Assembly: GCF_000974445.1 (NCBI RefSeq)
Contig: NZ_BBOJ01000011.1
Coordinates: forward strand, 62,001 to 126,000
Origin: Lentzea aerocolonigenes
GTDB taxonomy: Bacteria > Actinomycetota > Actinomycetes > Mycobacteriales > Pseudonocardiaceae
Direction of reading: 5' to 3'
DNA length: 64,000 nucleotides
Positions 34,466-42,075 of the stretch are shown piece after piece (positions within the stretch are counted from its first letter, which is position 1; each line of letters starts with the position of its first letter). Under the pieces are notes generated by a model, which saw only the letters and a list, made by a program, of their open reading frames with translations, had not been told where the DNA came from and did not search any database. The position numbers and the translations under genes were made by a program.

Positions 34466-36300
34466 CGGGCACCTCCCACGGCCGCCTCCACCAGCTCTGC
34501 GTCCAACTTCCAGCAAGCCACCTGATGTCCCTCATCCACCGAAACCAGCGACGGCTCCTCCAGCCGGCACTTCTGCTCCGCCACCGGACACCGCGGCGCG
34601 AACGGACACCCCCGCGCGATCTCCCCGGGCTCCGGCGGCCGCCCGGGAATCACCGCCAAAGGCGCGTCCCGGTCCGTGTCCAGATCAGGCACCGCGGCCA
34701 GCAACGCCGTCGTGTACGGGTGCCGCGCCGACGTGAACAGCTCGGAGGTCGGCAGCTCCTCGACGATCCGCCCCGCGTACATCACCAGCACGCGGTCGCA
34801 GGTCTGCGCGACCACCGTGATGTCGTGGCTGATCAGCAACACCGCCGCCGACCGCTCCGCCCTGATCCGCGCCAGCAGCCTGAGCACCTCGCGCTGCACG
34901 GTGACGTCCAGAGCCGTGGTGGGTTCGTCGGCGATCACCAGGCGCGGCTCGCCCATCAGGCCCATCGCGATCATCGCCCGCTGCCGCATGCCGCCGGAGA
35001 ACTCGTGCGGGTACTGCCGCGCGCGCCGGTCCGCCTCCGGGATCCGCACCGCCCGCAGGCGATCGACCGCCTTGGCGAACGCGGCCCTGCGCGACAGGCC
35101 CTGGTGCACCTCGGACACCTCCGCCACCTGCCGGCCGATGCGCAAGGCCGGGTTGAACGACGTCATCGGGTCCTGGAACACCATGGCCAGGCCGGTGCCG
35201 AGCTCGCGGTCGGAGGTGCGCGCCAGCGGTGTGCCGTTGAACTCCAGGCGGTCGGCCGACACCACACCGGGGTGCTCGACCAGCCGGGACACGGCCAGCG
35301 CGGTGAGGCTCTTGCCCGACCCCGACTCGCCGACCACGCCGACCATTTCCCCGTCTTGGACGGTGAAGGAGACGCCGCGCACGGCCCTCACGCCACCGGG
35401 GAACGTCACGTGCAGGTTCCGCACGGTCAGCAGGCCACCGGCGGAAGTGTCCACAACGGACTCATGAGTCACGGGCTCCTGCCGCTGTTGCTGCCGGCGC
35501 CCGGCGAGAGACGCGGCGGCCTCGCCGAACAGGTTGAACGCGAGCCCTGCGACGACCACGGCGATCGCGGGTCCCAGCGCGGGTGCGGGGGAGAGGTAGA
35601 TCCGGTTGAGGCCCTCGCCGAGCAGCCGTCCCCAGTCGTAGGACGGTGCCTGCACACCGATGCCGAGGAACGACAGCCCCGCGACCGCCATCAACGCCGT
35701 CCCCGCGGCCATGGTCGCGTTGATCACCAGCGGTTCGGCGATGTTCGGCAGGACGTGCCGCACCAGCAACCGGAAGCGGCCCACGCCGCACACCCGTGCC
35801 GCCTTGACGAAGTCGCGGCCGCTGACCGACGCCGTCAGGGTCTGGGTGAGCCGGGCGAACGACGGGGTGATCGCGAACGCGATGGCGAGCACCGCGCCGA
35901 CCGTGCCGGTGCCGAAGATGACGGCGAAGAACAACGCCAGCAGCAGTCCGGGGAACGCCACGGCGATGTTCACCGCCGACGTGACGATCCGGGCGGCCCA
36001 CCTCGGCAGCACCGAGGGCGCCGAACCCAGGAGCAGGCCGCCGGTCACGCCGATCACGGTCGCCAGCAGGGCGAGTCCCAGCGTCAGCCGGGTCGCGACG
36101 AGAACGCGGTAGAAGATGTCGCGGCCCAGCTGGTCGGTGCCGAGCAGGTGGGCGGAGGACGGGCCCTGCTGCAACGCGTCGGTGTCGATGGCGGCGGCGC
36201 GGTCACCCCACAGGATCGGGGCGAAGACCGCCAACGCCACGAGCAGGCAGAGCAGCACGGCAGACGCGGCGCCGACGGGGGAGCGGAGAACCGGGCGCAT
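34462..36300 (-). CDS. peptide ABC transporter permease-ATPase fusion (DppC-DppD)
   Basis: A 612-residue fusion. Residues ~1-285 are a DppC-type permease with an N-terminal helix, HLLGTDQLGRDIFYRVL, five further helices and the EAA-like coupling loop AARVCGVGRFRLLVRHVLPN. Residues ~300-612 are a DppD-type ATPase: Walker A GVVGESGSGKSLTA, signature FSGGMRQRAMIAMGL, Walker B LVIADEPTTALD, H-loop LISHD, and the C-terminal Cys-rich loop GCPFAPRCP with further cysteines that bind a 4Fe-4S cluster in related transporters. Such fusions are common in actinobacteria. The ATG at 36300 overlaps the DppB stop by one base. It completes the importer with 33758, 36300 and 37268. Confidence 0.9.
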   Translation of the reverse strand: MRPVLRSPVGAASAVLLCLLVALAVFAPILWGDRAAAIDTDALQQGPSSAHLLGTDQLGRDIFYRVLVATRLTLGLALLATVIGVTGGLLLGSAPSVLPRWAARIVTSAVNIAVAFPGLLLALFFAVIFGTGTVGAVLAIAFAITPSFARLTQTLTASVSGRDFVKAARVCGVGRFRLLVRHVLPNIAEPLVINATMAAGTALMAVAGLSFLGIGVQAPSYDWGRLLGEGLNRIYLSPAPALGPAIAVVVAGLAFNLFGEAAASLAGRRQQQRQEPVTHESVVDTSAGGLLTVRNLHVTFPGGVRAVRGVSFTVQDGEMVGVVGESGSGKSLTALAVSRLVEHPGVVSADRLEFNGTPLARTSDRELGTGLAMVFQDPMTSFNPALRIGRQVAEVSEVHQGLSRRAAFAKAVDRLRAVRIPEADRRARQYPHEFSGGMRQRAMIAMGLMGEPRLVIADEPTTALDVTVQREVLRLLARIRAERSAAVLLISHDITVVAQTCDRVLVMYAGRIVEELPTSELFTSARHPYTTALLAAVPDLDTDRDAPLAVIPGRPPEPGEIARGCPFAPRCPVAEQKCRLEEPSLVSVDEGHQVACWKLDAELVEAAVGGAR

Positions 36301-37271
36301 CACGCCTCCCTGATCGTCGAACGGGGATCGAGCAGGGCCAGCGCCACGTCGACGACGAGGTTCACCAGCAGCACTCCCACGCCGTACACCAGCACGATCC
36401 CTTGCACCGCCGGATAGTCCTTCTGCTGGATCGACCCGACGATCGTCGACCCCAGTCCCGGCCAGGCGAACACGTTCTCCACCAGCACGGTCCCCGCGAC
36501 CAGGGCGGCCAGCATCATTCCGCCGAGCGTCAACGTCGCGGTCAGCGCGTTCGGCAGCGCGTGGCGCAGGTAGACCAGCCGCGCGGGCAACCGTTTCGCC
36601 CGCGCGGTGCGGACGAAGTCGTTGCCCAGCACCGAAAGCAGCTCCACCCGGACGATGCGGGCCAGCACGGCCGCCGGTCCGACGGCGAGCGCCAGCGCCG
36701 GCAGCACCCACGAACCCGCGGCGTCGTTGCCCGCCACCGGCAGCACCCCCAGCTGCACCGCGAACAGGCTCACCAGCGCGACCGCCAGCAGGAACTCCGG
36801 AATCGCCGCGAGCACCACGCTCACCGACGTGAACGCGAGCTCGCCACCGCGGCGGCGGCCGCCCTTCGTCAGCACCGCCATCACGACACCGACCGGCACC
36901 GCCACGACGATCACGACCACGAACGCGAGCACCGCGAGCTGCACGGTCGCGGGCAGCCGGTCGCCGATCAGGTCGGCCACGGGCGTGCCGCTGACCAGCG
37001 AGGTGCCGAACTCGCCGCGGAACAGGCCGCTGACGTAGTGCCAGTACTGCACGACCAGCGGATCGTCCAGGCCCAGCGCCGCGCGCCGGGCGGCGACGAC
37101 CTCGGGCGGCGCGGTGAGGCCGAGCGATTCGCGGACCGGGTCGCCGGGGATCAGGTGGATCATCAGGAACGCCGCGGTCACCAGCACCCACAACGAGGTC
37201 AGCAACCGCAGGGCCCGCCGCCGGGCGAAGGGCAGCCACGCGCTGCCCCGCACCCGTTCGACGGTGATCAT
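36300..37271 (-). CDS. peptide ABC transporter permease (DppB-like)
   Basis: A 323-residue inner-membrane permease of the Dpp/Opp B class: N-terminal helix LLTSLWVLVTAAFLMIHLIP, then GDPVRESLGL, LGLDDPLVVQYWHYVSGLFR, GEFGTSLVSGTPV, five more helices, and the coupling loop FVRTARAKRLPARLVYLRHA. The end LVNLVVDVALALLDPRSTIR is family-typical. ATG at 37271 overlaps the solute-binding-protein stop (ATGA). Works with the fused permease/ATPase and the lipoprotein receptor to import peptides. Confidence 0.9.
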   Translation of the reverse strand: MITVERVRGSAWLPFARRRALRLLTSLWVLVTAAFLMIHLIPGDPVRESLGLTAPPEVVAARRAALGLDDPLVVQYWHYVSGLFRGEFGTSLVSGTPVADLIGDRLPATVQLAVLAFVVVIVVAVPVGVVMAVLTKGGRRRGGELAFTSVSVVLAAIPEFLLAVALVSLFAVQLGVLPVAGNDAAGSWVLPALALAVGPAAVLARIVRVELLSVLGNDFVRTARAKRLPARLVYLRHALPNALTATLTLGGMMLAALVAGTVLVENVFAWPGLGSTIVGSIQQKDYPAVQGIVLVYGVGVLLVNLVVDVALALLDPRSTIREA

Positions 37272-38842
37272 GAGGCGAGCATCCGGATCGAGGCCGGGTC
37301 GATGCTGTCGCTGATCGTGAACTTCGCGCCCTTGACGAACGTCGGCACCACCGCGTCGAAGTACGGCACCAGGCTCGCGTCCTTCACCAGCGCGGCTTCG
37401 GCCTTGTTCCAGTGCTCGCAGCCCGCCGCCCCCGGCATCGACGCGGCCTGCTTCGACTCCGCCTCGAACTCGGAGTTGGTGATGTGGGCGAAGTTCACGC
37501 CCTCCGGCGGCACCGCGCCGGATGCGAACGGGGTCAGCTGGCTGGGCAACGACAGCGTGAGCGGCGTCATGGACGCGTCCCACGCGCCGGTGCCGAACAG
37601 CGCCTGGTTGACGCCTGCCGCGTCGGCGGGCTGGATCTCCGCCTTCACGCCGATGCCCTGCCACGCCTGCTGGATCAGCTCCGCGGCCGCCGTCAGCGTC
37701 GGCCCGACCACGGTCGGCTGGAGCAGCTTGATCGACAACGGCGTGCCGTCCTTGGCCCGTGTGCCGTCCGGGCCCGCCCGCCAGCCCGCGCCGTCCAGTG
37801 CGGCGGCAGCGGCGGCCTTGTCGAACCGCGGCAGGCTCGCGGTCACGTTGTCGCCGGTGCAGGGACGCGGTTCCACCGTCACGAGGCTCTTGGACGGCCG
37901 GCCCTTGCCGTTGGTCAGCACTTTCCCCACTTGGGCGAGGTCGAGTGCCTGGACCAGCGCACGGCGCACGGCGGGGTCCTTGCCGGGATGCCCGGCGGCC
38001 TGGTTGAACGTCAGCGTGCCGAGCGGTGTGGCGGTGTCGGCGTGGCCGAGCTTCTGGGCGAACAGGCGCTCCTGGTCGGGACCTGCCACCGGGGCGGCGG
38101 TGAGCTGTCCGGACAGCAACAGGTTCACCGCCGTCGTCTCGTTCGCGATCACCCTGATCACGACCTTCTCGGGCAGGCCCGGCTGGTTCTGCTGCCAGTC
38201 ACCGGGTCCCCACGCGAAGTCCTTGCGGCGCTCCAGCGTGTAGTGGTCGTTGGGCACGATCTCGGAGATCTTGAACATGCCGGTGCCCTGCTGGCCCTTG
38301 GCGAGCACCGTGCGGTCGCTCATGCCCTTGGCGCACACGATCGGCAGCGTGCCGACGTTGGTCAGCAGGAAGGCGTCCGGTGCGCCGCTGGTCACCGTGA
38401 CGGTGCGGGCCGCCTCGTCCGCCGTCGCCGAAGTGCCCGGTACGACCTGGACTCCGGCCAGCGGTGACTTGTTCGCGGGATCGCCGACGAACGAGATGTT
38501 CGCCGCGACGTCCTTCGCGGTGAGCGGCGTGCCGTCGTCGCAGGTGAGGCCCTGGCGGAGGGTGAAGGTCGCCGAAGTGGCCGTGGCGTCCCACTTCTCC
38601 GCGAGCCCGGCGACGATGTCACCGCTGGAGGTGCGCTCGATCAGCCTGGCGTAGAGGAACCGGCCCACCGTGCGGGCGGGCGACAGGACGGTGAGCGCGG
38701 GGTCGAGGGTGCCGGGGTCGGCGCTGATCGACATCGTGAACGTCTTGCCGTCGGCCAGGTCCGCGGTGCCGGAACCAGAGCTCCCCGACGTCGCGCACCC
38801 GGTCAGGACGACGGCTCCGAGCAGGGCTGCCGCACGTTTCAT
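37268..38842 (-). CDS. family 5 peptide-binding lipoprotein of the ABC importer
   Basis: A 524-residue extracellular solute-binding protein (SBP_bac_5/DppA class). The N-terminus MKRAAALLGAVVLTGCATSG is a lipoprotein signal with lipobox LTGC, followed by a Ser/Gly linker. Conserved family features include TFTMSISADPGTLDPALTVL, LAEKWDATATSATFTLRQGL, TCDDGTPLTAKDV and RRALVQALDLAQV. Being first among the transport genes and lipid-anchored, it defines substrate choice. The family binds di- and oligopeptides, nickel complexes or sugars; the surrounding peptidases favour peptides. The start ATG (38842) overlaps the class A hydrolase stop by 4 bp. Confidence 0.9.
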   Translation of the reverse strand: MKRAAALLGAVVLTGCATSGSSGSGTADLADGKTFTMSISADPGTLDPALTVLSPARTVGRFLYARLIERTSSGDIVAGLAEKWDATATSATFTLRQGLTCDDGTPLTAKDVAANISFVGDPANKSPLAGVQVVPGTSATADEAARTVTVTSGAPDAFLLTNVGTLPIVCAKGMSDRTVLAKGQQGTGMFKISEIVPNDHYTLERRKDFAWGPGDWQQNQPGLPEKVVIRVIANETTAVNLLLSGQLTAAPVAGPDQERLFAQKLGHADTATPLGTLTFNQAAGHPGKDPAVRRALVQALDLAQVGKVLTNGKGRPSKSLVTVEPRPCTGDNVTASLPRFDKAAAAAALDGAGWRAGPDGTRAKDGTPLSIKLLQPTVVGPTLTAAAELIQQAWQGIGVKAEIQPADAAGVNQALFGTGAWDASMTPLTLSLPSQLTPFASGAVPPEGVNFAHITNSEFEAESKQAASMPGAAGCEHWNKAEAALVKDASLVPYFDAVVPTFVKGAKFTISDSIDPASIRMLAS

Positions 38843-39729
38843 GATGTGCTCCGGAGGTGGTCGACGGCGAGGCGTCCCGCGCGGCCGATGACCGCGTCGA
38901 CGGCGGGTTGCCGCGGTTCGAGCGCCTGCGCACGGGTGAACACGGCGACGGCGTAGCTGCGGCCGTCGGGGTAGGTGACGACGCCCGCCTCGTTGCGGAC
39001 GCTGGGCAGGGTGCCGGTCTTGGCGGCGATCTGGACGTCGGAAGGGAAGCCTGACCCCAGCCGGTGCGGCCAGATCTGCTGGGCCATGATCCGGCGGACC
39101 TGCTCGCACGCCTCGGGGGCGGCGGCCCGGTCGGTCCAGATGGCGTCCAGCAGCGTGGTGATCTCCCTCGGTGTCGAGGAAGTCGTGCGTGCTGGGTCCA
39201 CAATGGACAGCTTCTCGACGACCTCCCAGGTGGGAGCGCCGAGCACGTCTTCCGCTTCCTGCATGCTCATGGCGAGGTCCGCGGTCATCGAGGCGAAGAG
39301 GTCCTCGCAGCAGCCCATGATCCGCGTGCGGTGCAGGCCGAGGTTCGCGAGCACCTCGTCGACCGCGGCCTGGCCGACGCGGTGGAAGACGACGTCTGTC
39401 GCGGCGTTGTCGCTCATCGTCATCATGAACAGCGCGAGGTCGCGCCAGCTCATCTCGACGTCGTCGGCACAACCCGCCGTGCCGATCCCGCCGATGCGGT
39501 ACCGGGACGTGACACGAGTCCGTTCGGTCTCGTCCAGCCGTCCCGCGGCGACCTCGGCGGCGTAGGCGACCGCCACCGGGATCTTGAACACCGACGCGAG
39601 CACGACCTGGTCGTCGGCCTGGTGACAGACCTCGGGACCGTTCTCGACGCCGACCTCGCGGGCGTGCACGAACCCGTCCACGCCCGCGTCGGCGAACACC
39701 TCGGCGAGGCCGTTCGCAGAGGTGTTCAC
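38839..39729 (-). CDS. class A beta-lactamase-fold serine hydrolase without signal peptide
   Basis: A 296-residue penicillin-recognising enzyme with intact class A motifs: SVFK (S-x-x-K) in LASVFKIPVAVAY at ~47, SDN in MTMSDNAATDVV at ~107, and KTG in QIAAKTGTLPSVR at ~236. A Glu is available in the omega-loop-like STPREITTLLDAIW. There is no signal peptide, whereas true class A beta-lactamases act outside the cytoplasm. This, with its place at the front of a peptide-uptake operon, suggests a peptidase, esterase or D-amidase role, not antibiotic defence. The GTG start (39729) overlaps the stop of the upstream S12-type gene. Confidence 0.82.
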   Translation of the reverse strand: MNTSANGLAEVFADAGVDGFVHAREVGVENGPEVCHQADDQVVLASVFKIPVAVAYAAEVAAGRLDETERTRVTSRYRIGGIGTAGCADDVEMSWRDLALFMMTMSDNAATDVVFHRVGQAAVDEVLANLGLHRTRIMGCCEDLFASMTADLAMSMQEAEDVLGAPTWEVVEKLSIVDPARTTSSTPREITTLLDAIWTDRAAAPEACEQVRRIMAQQIWPHRLGSGFPSDVQIAAKTGTLPSVRNEAGVVTYPDGRSYAVAVFTRAQALEPRQPAVDAVIGRAGRLAVDHLRSTS

Positions 39730-41102
39730 TGCGCCACCCGGCGGTCGGCGCGGCCGGTGTGCAGGAACAGCGCGCGCCCGTGCCCGTCGTCACCGACGAA
39801 CGCGTGCGGCATGTGGATGCCGTGCACGGGTTCTGCGGCAACGAGCGTGTCGTCGCGCCACGGCACCAGTTCGGTCTTGCCCGCCGACTCCGGGCTCAGC
39901 TCGGCCATGATCCCCTTCGGGATGACCTCCATCCAGATCCGGCCGTCCGCGTCCTGCGTCACCACGCGCTCGCCGACCGACGAGACGTACACGCCGGTGA
40001 ACCGCTCACCGTCGACACGGTCGGGCTGGGGAACGGGTTCGGGCATCGCGGGCAGCTCCACGCCGGTGAGCTCGCGCAGCACGTGCCGGAAGATCGCCTG
40101 GTACAGGTCGACGGTCTTGCCGCCGTTGGTGAGCAGCGCGACGGCGACGCCGTGCTCGGGAACCAGGCGCAGGAAGGCGTTCTGGCCGATCGTGCCGCCG
40201 TCGTGACCGATGACCGTCGCTTGTGGATAGTGGAAGAGCTCCCAGCCCAGCCCCCAGGCGTCGCCCATCAGCGCGAGGTCCGGCACCTGCACCTGGGTCT
40301 CCTGCATGGCGCGGACGCTCTCCGGCGAGAGCACGTCCTTGCCGCCGTTGATGTGCATCCGCGCGAACGTCAGCAGGTCGCGGGCGGACATGGCGAGCAT
40401 TGAGCCGGCAGGGGCGTTCGACCGCACCAGCGCCCAGACCGGAGCCACCTGCGGCCCGGTCTCCTCGTCCTGGGTGAGGTGTCCGGTGGCAGCCCGGAAC
40501 ATGATCGCCTCGTAGGCGTCGGCGGCGGCGTGCGCGAGTCCGAGCGGCGCGAACAGGTGCTGGCGCAGGCAGTCGTCGTAAGGCTTGCCGCGCAACACTT
40601 CCACGATCCGGCCGAGCACGCAGTAGCCCGCGTTGTTGTAGCTGAACATCTCGCCGGGCGCGAACAGCTGCGGCGTGTCGTGCAACGTGGCGACGTACTT
40701 CTCCACGCAGTCGTCACCGCGGCCGGTGTCGGTGAAGAGATCACCCTCGAAGCCCGACGTGTGGTTCATCAGCTGCCGCACGGTGATCCGCGCGGCCGCG
40801 TCCTCGTCGGCGATGCGGAACTCGGGCAGGTAGGTCCGCACCGGCGAGTCGAGGTCCAGCAGCTTCTCGTCGACGAGCTGCAGGGCGAGCGTCGTCGTCC
40901 AGACCTTGGTGATCGACCCGATCTGGAACAGCGAGTCGGTCGTCGTCTCCACACCGGTGTTCTTGTTGAGCACACCCGCCGCCGCCTCGACGACCTCGTC
41001 GCCGACGGTGACGGCCGCGGTCGCGCCCGGCACCTGGTACTGCGCCGCCAGCTTCGGGAGGTTCTCCTGCAGCCAGTCGTTGATCTCGCTCAGCTTGGAC
41101 AT
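39726..41102 (-). CDS. S12-type serine hydrolase (class C beta-lactamase/D-aminopeptidase fold)
   Basis: A 458-residue cytoplasmic serine hydrolase: S-x-x-K in IGSITKVWTTT (~62), Y-x-N in FSYNNAGY (~150) and HDG in VIGHDGGTIGQN (~305) replacing KTG. A C-terminal beta domain (ERFTGVYVSSVGERVVTQDA, then IWMEVIP) resembles that of D-aminopeptidases. Very similar in sequence to the C-terminal half of the S9 fusion at 29500 (shared IFTDTGRGDDC / LFTDTGRGDDC). The fold includes D-stereospecific peptidases and esterases as well as beta-lactamases; the operon favours the former (inference). ATG at 41102 with GATGAGG upstream is preferred to GTG 41117. First gene of the 11-gene operon. Confidence 0.85.
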   Translation of the reverse strand: MSKLSEINDWLQENLPKLAAQYQVPGATAAVTVGDEVVEAAAGVLNKNTGVETTTDSLFQIGSITKVWTTTLALQLVDEKLLDLDSPVRTYLPEFRIADEDAAARITVRQLMNHTSGFEGDLFTDTGRGDDCVEKYVATLHDTPQLFAPGEMFSYNNAGYCVLGRIVEVLRGKPYDDCLRQHLFAPLGLAHAAADAYEAIMFRAATGHLTQDEETGPQVAPVWALVRSNAPAGSMLAMSARDLLTFARMHINGGKDVLSPESVRAMQETQVQVPDLALMGDAWGLGWELFHYPQATVIGHDGGTIGQNAFLRLVPEHGVAVALLTNGGKTVDLYQAIFRHVLRELTGVELPAMPEPVPQPDRVDGERFTGVYVSSVGERVVTQDADGRIWMEVIPKGIMAELSPESAGKTELVPWRDDTLVAAEPVHGIHMPHAFVGDDGHGRALFLHTGRADRRVAQ

Positions 41103-41337
41103 CCGCGCCTCATCCACCTCGACGTGACTCCGGTCACCGGCAACGCTAGGGTCGGCGCCCCTGCCGCCACCTCGTCGTGCCCGACGAATCTGGCCTCGCG
41201 GATCTGTCCGTCCCGACGAACCCTGTCGAGGAGGGGTAGAGCAGGCTCCACCCCGGTCCGGGCAGCCTGCGTGATCGTTCCTGACGTCCGGGTTGCCTAC
41301 GTTCTTCTCAGAAGTTGTTGCTCGCTAAGGAGAAAAC

Positions 41338-42072
41338 GTGATGAGGGCAGACGCGCTGTCGTTGCAGGCGGTGCGGAAGGTGTACGGCTCGGGTGGCGGT
41401 GCCGTCACCGCGCTGGACGAGGTGACCGTCGGCATCCGGCGGGGCACGTTCACCGCGGTGATGGGCCCGTCCGGCTCGGGCAAGAGCACGTTCCTGCACT
41501 GCGCGTCGGGCATGGACCGGCCGACGTCCGGCCGCGTGCTGCTCGGCGACACCGACCTGGGCGGGTTGAAGGAGGCCGCGCTGACCGCGGTGCGCCGCGA
41601 CCGGATCGGGTTCGTCTTCCAGGCCTACAACCTGCTGCCGTCGCTGACGGTGGAGCAGAACATCACTCTGCCGCTGAGGCTGGCGGGTCGCCGTGCCGAC
41701 CAGGAGTGGCTGCGGACGATCGTCGGCCGGGTGGGGCTGGACGGGCGGCTCGACCGGCAGCCGGCCGAGCTGTCGGGTGGTCAGCAGCAACGGGTGGCGA
41801 TCGCGCGGGCGCTGGTGGCGCGACCGGAGGTGGTGCTGGCGGACGAACCTACCGGGGCGCTGGACTCGCGGACCGCGCACCAGGTGCTGGTGCTGCTGCG
41901 GTCCATTGTGGACGAGATGGGGCAGACGGTGCTGATGGTGACGCACGACCCGGTGGCGGCGTCCGCGGCGCACAGCGTGCTGTTCCTGGCGGACGGGCGG
42001 CTGGCGGGGGAACTGGTCTCGCCGACGCCGGAGAAGGTCGCGGAGCGCATGACGCACCTGGGGGAGTGGTAG
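41338..42072 (+). CDS. ABC transporter ATP-binding protein (MacB/LolD-like)
   Basis: A 244-residue ATPase of the FtsX-partner class: Walker A GPSGSGKSTFLHCASGMDRP, Q-loop FVFQAYNLLPSLTVEQNI, signature LSGGQQQRVAIARALVARPE, Walker B VVLADEPTGALD and H-loop MVTHDPVAA. These sequences are diagnostic of the MacB/LolD family, which powers mechanotransmission or export via FtsX-type permeases. GTG 41338 and ATG 41341 are both served by AAGGAG at 41327. Only 3 bp separate it from the permease gene. Substrate unknown; many actinobacterial pairs export peptides or lipids or respond to cell-envelope agents. Confidence 0.92.
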   Translation: MMRADALSLQAVRKVYGSGGGAVTALDEVTVGIRRGTFTAVMGPSGSGKSTFLHCASGMDRPTSGRVLLGDTDLGGLKEAALTAVRRDRIGFVFQAYNLLPSLTVEQNITLPLRLAGRRADQEWLRTIVGRVGLDGRLDRQPAELSGGQQQRVAIARALVARPEVVLADEPTGALDSRTAHQVLVLLRSIVDEMGQTVLMVTHDPVAASAAHSVLFLADGRLAGELVSPTPEKVAERMTHLGEW

Positions 42073-42075
42073 GCC

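Noticed and set aside
38839..41102. Antibiotic-resistance beta-lactamases
   Set aside because: Neither has an export signal and both are embedded in a peptide-catabolic operon; resistance would need periplasmic or extracellular location.
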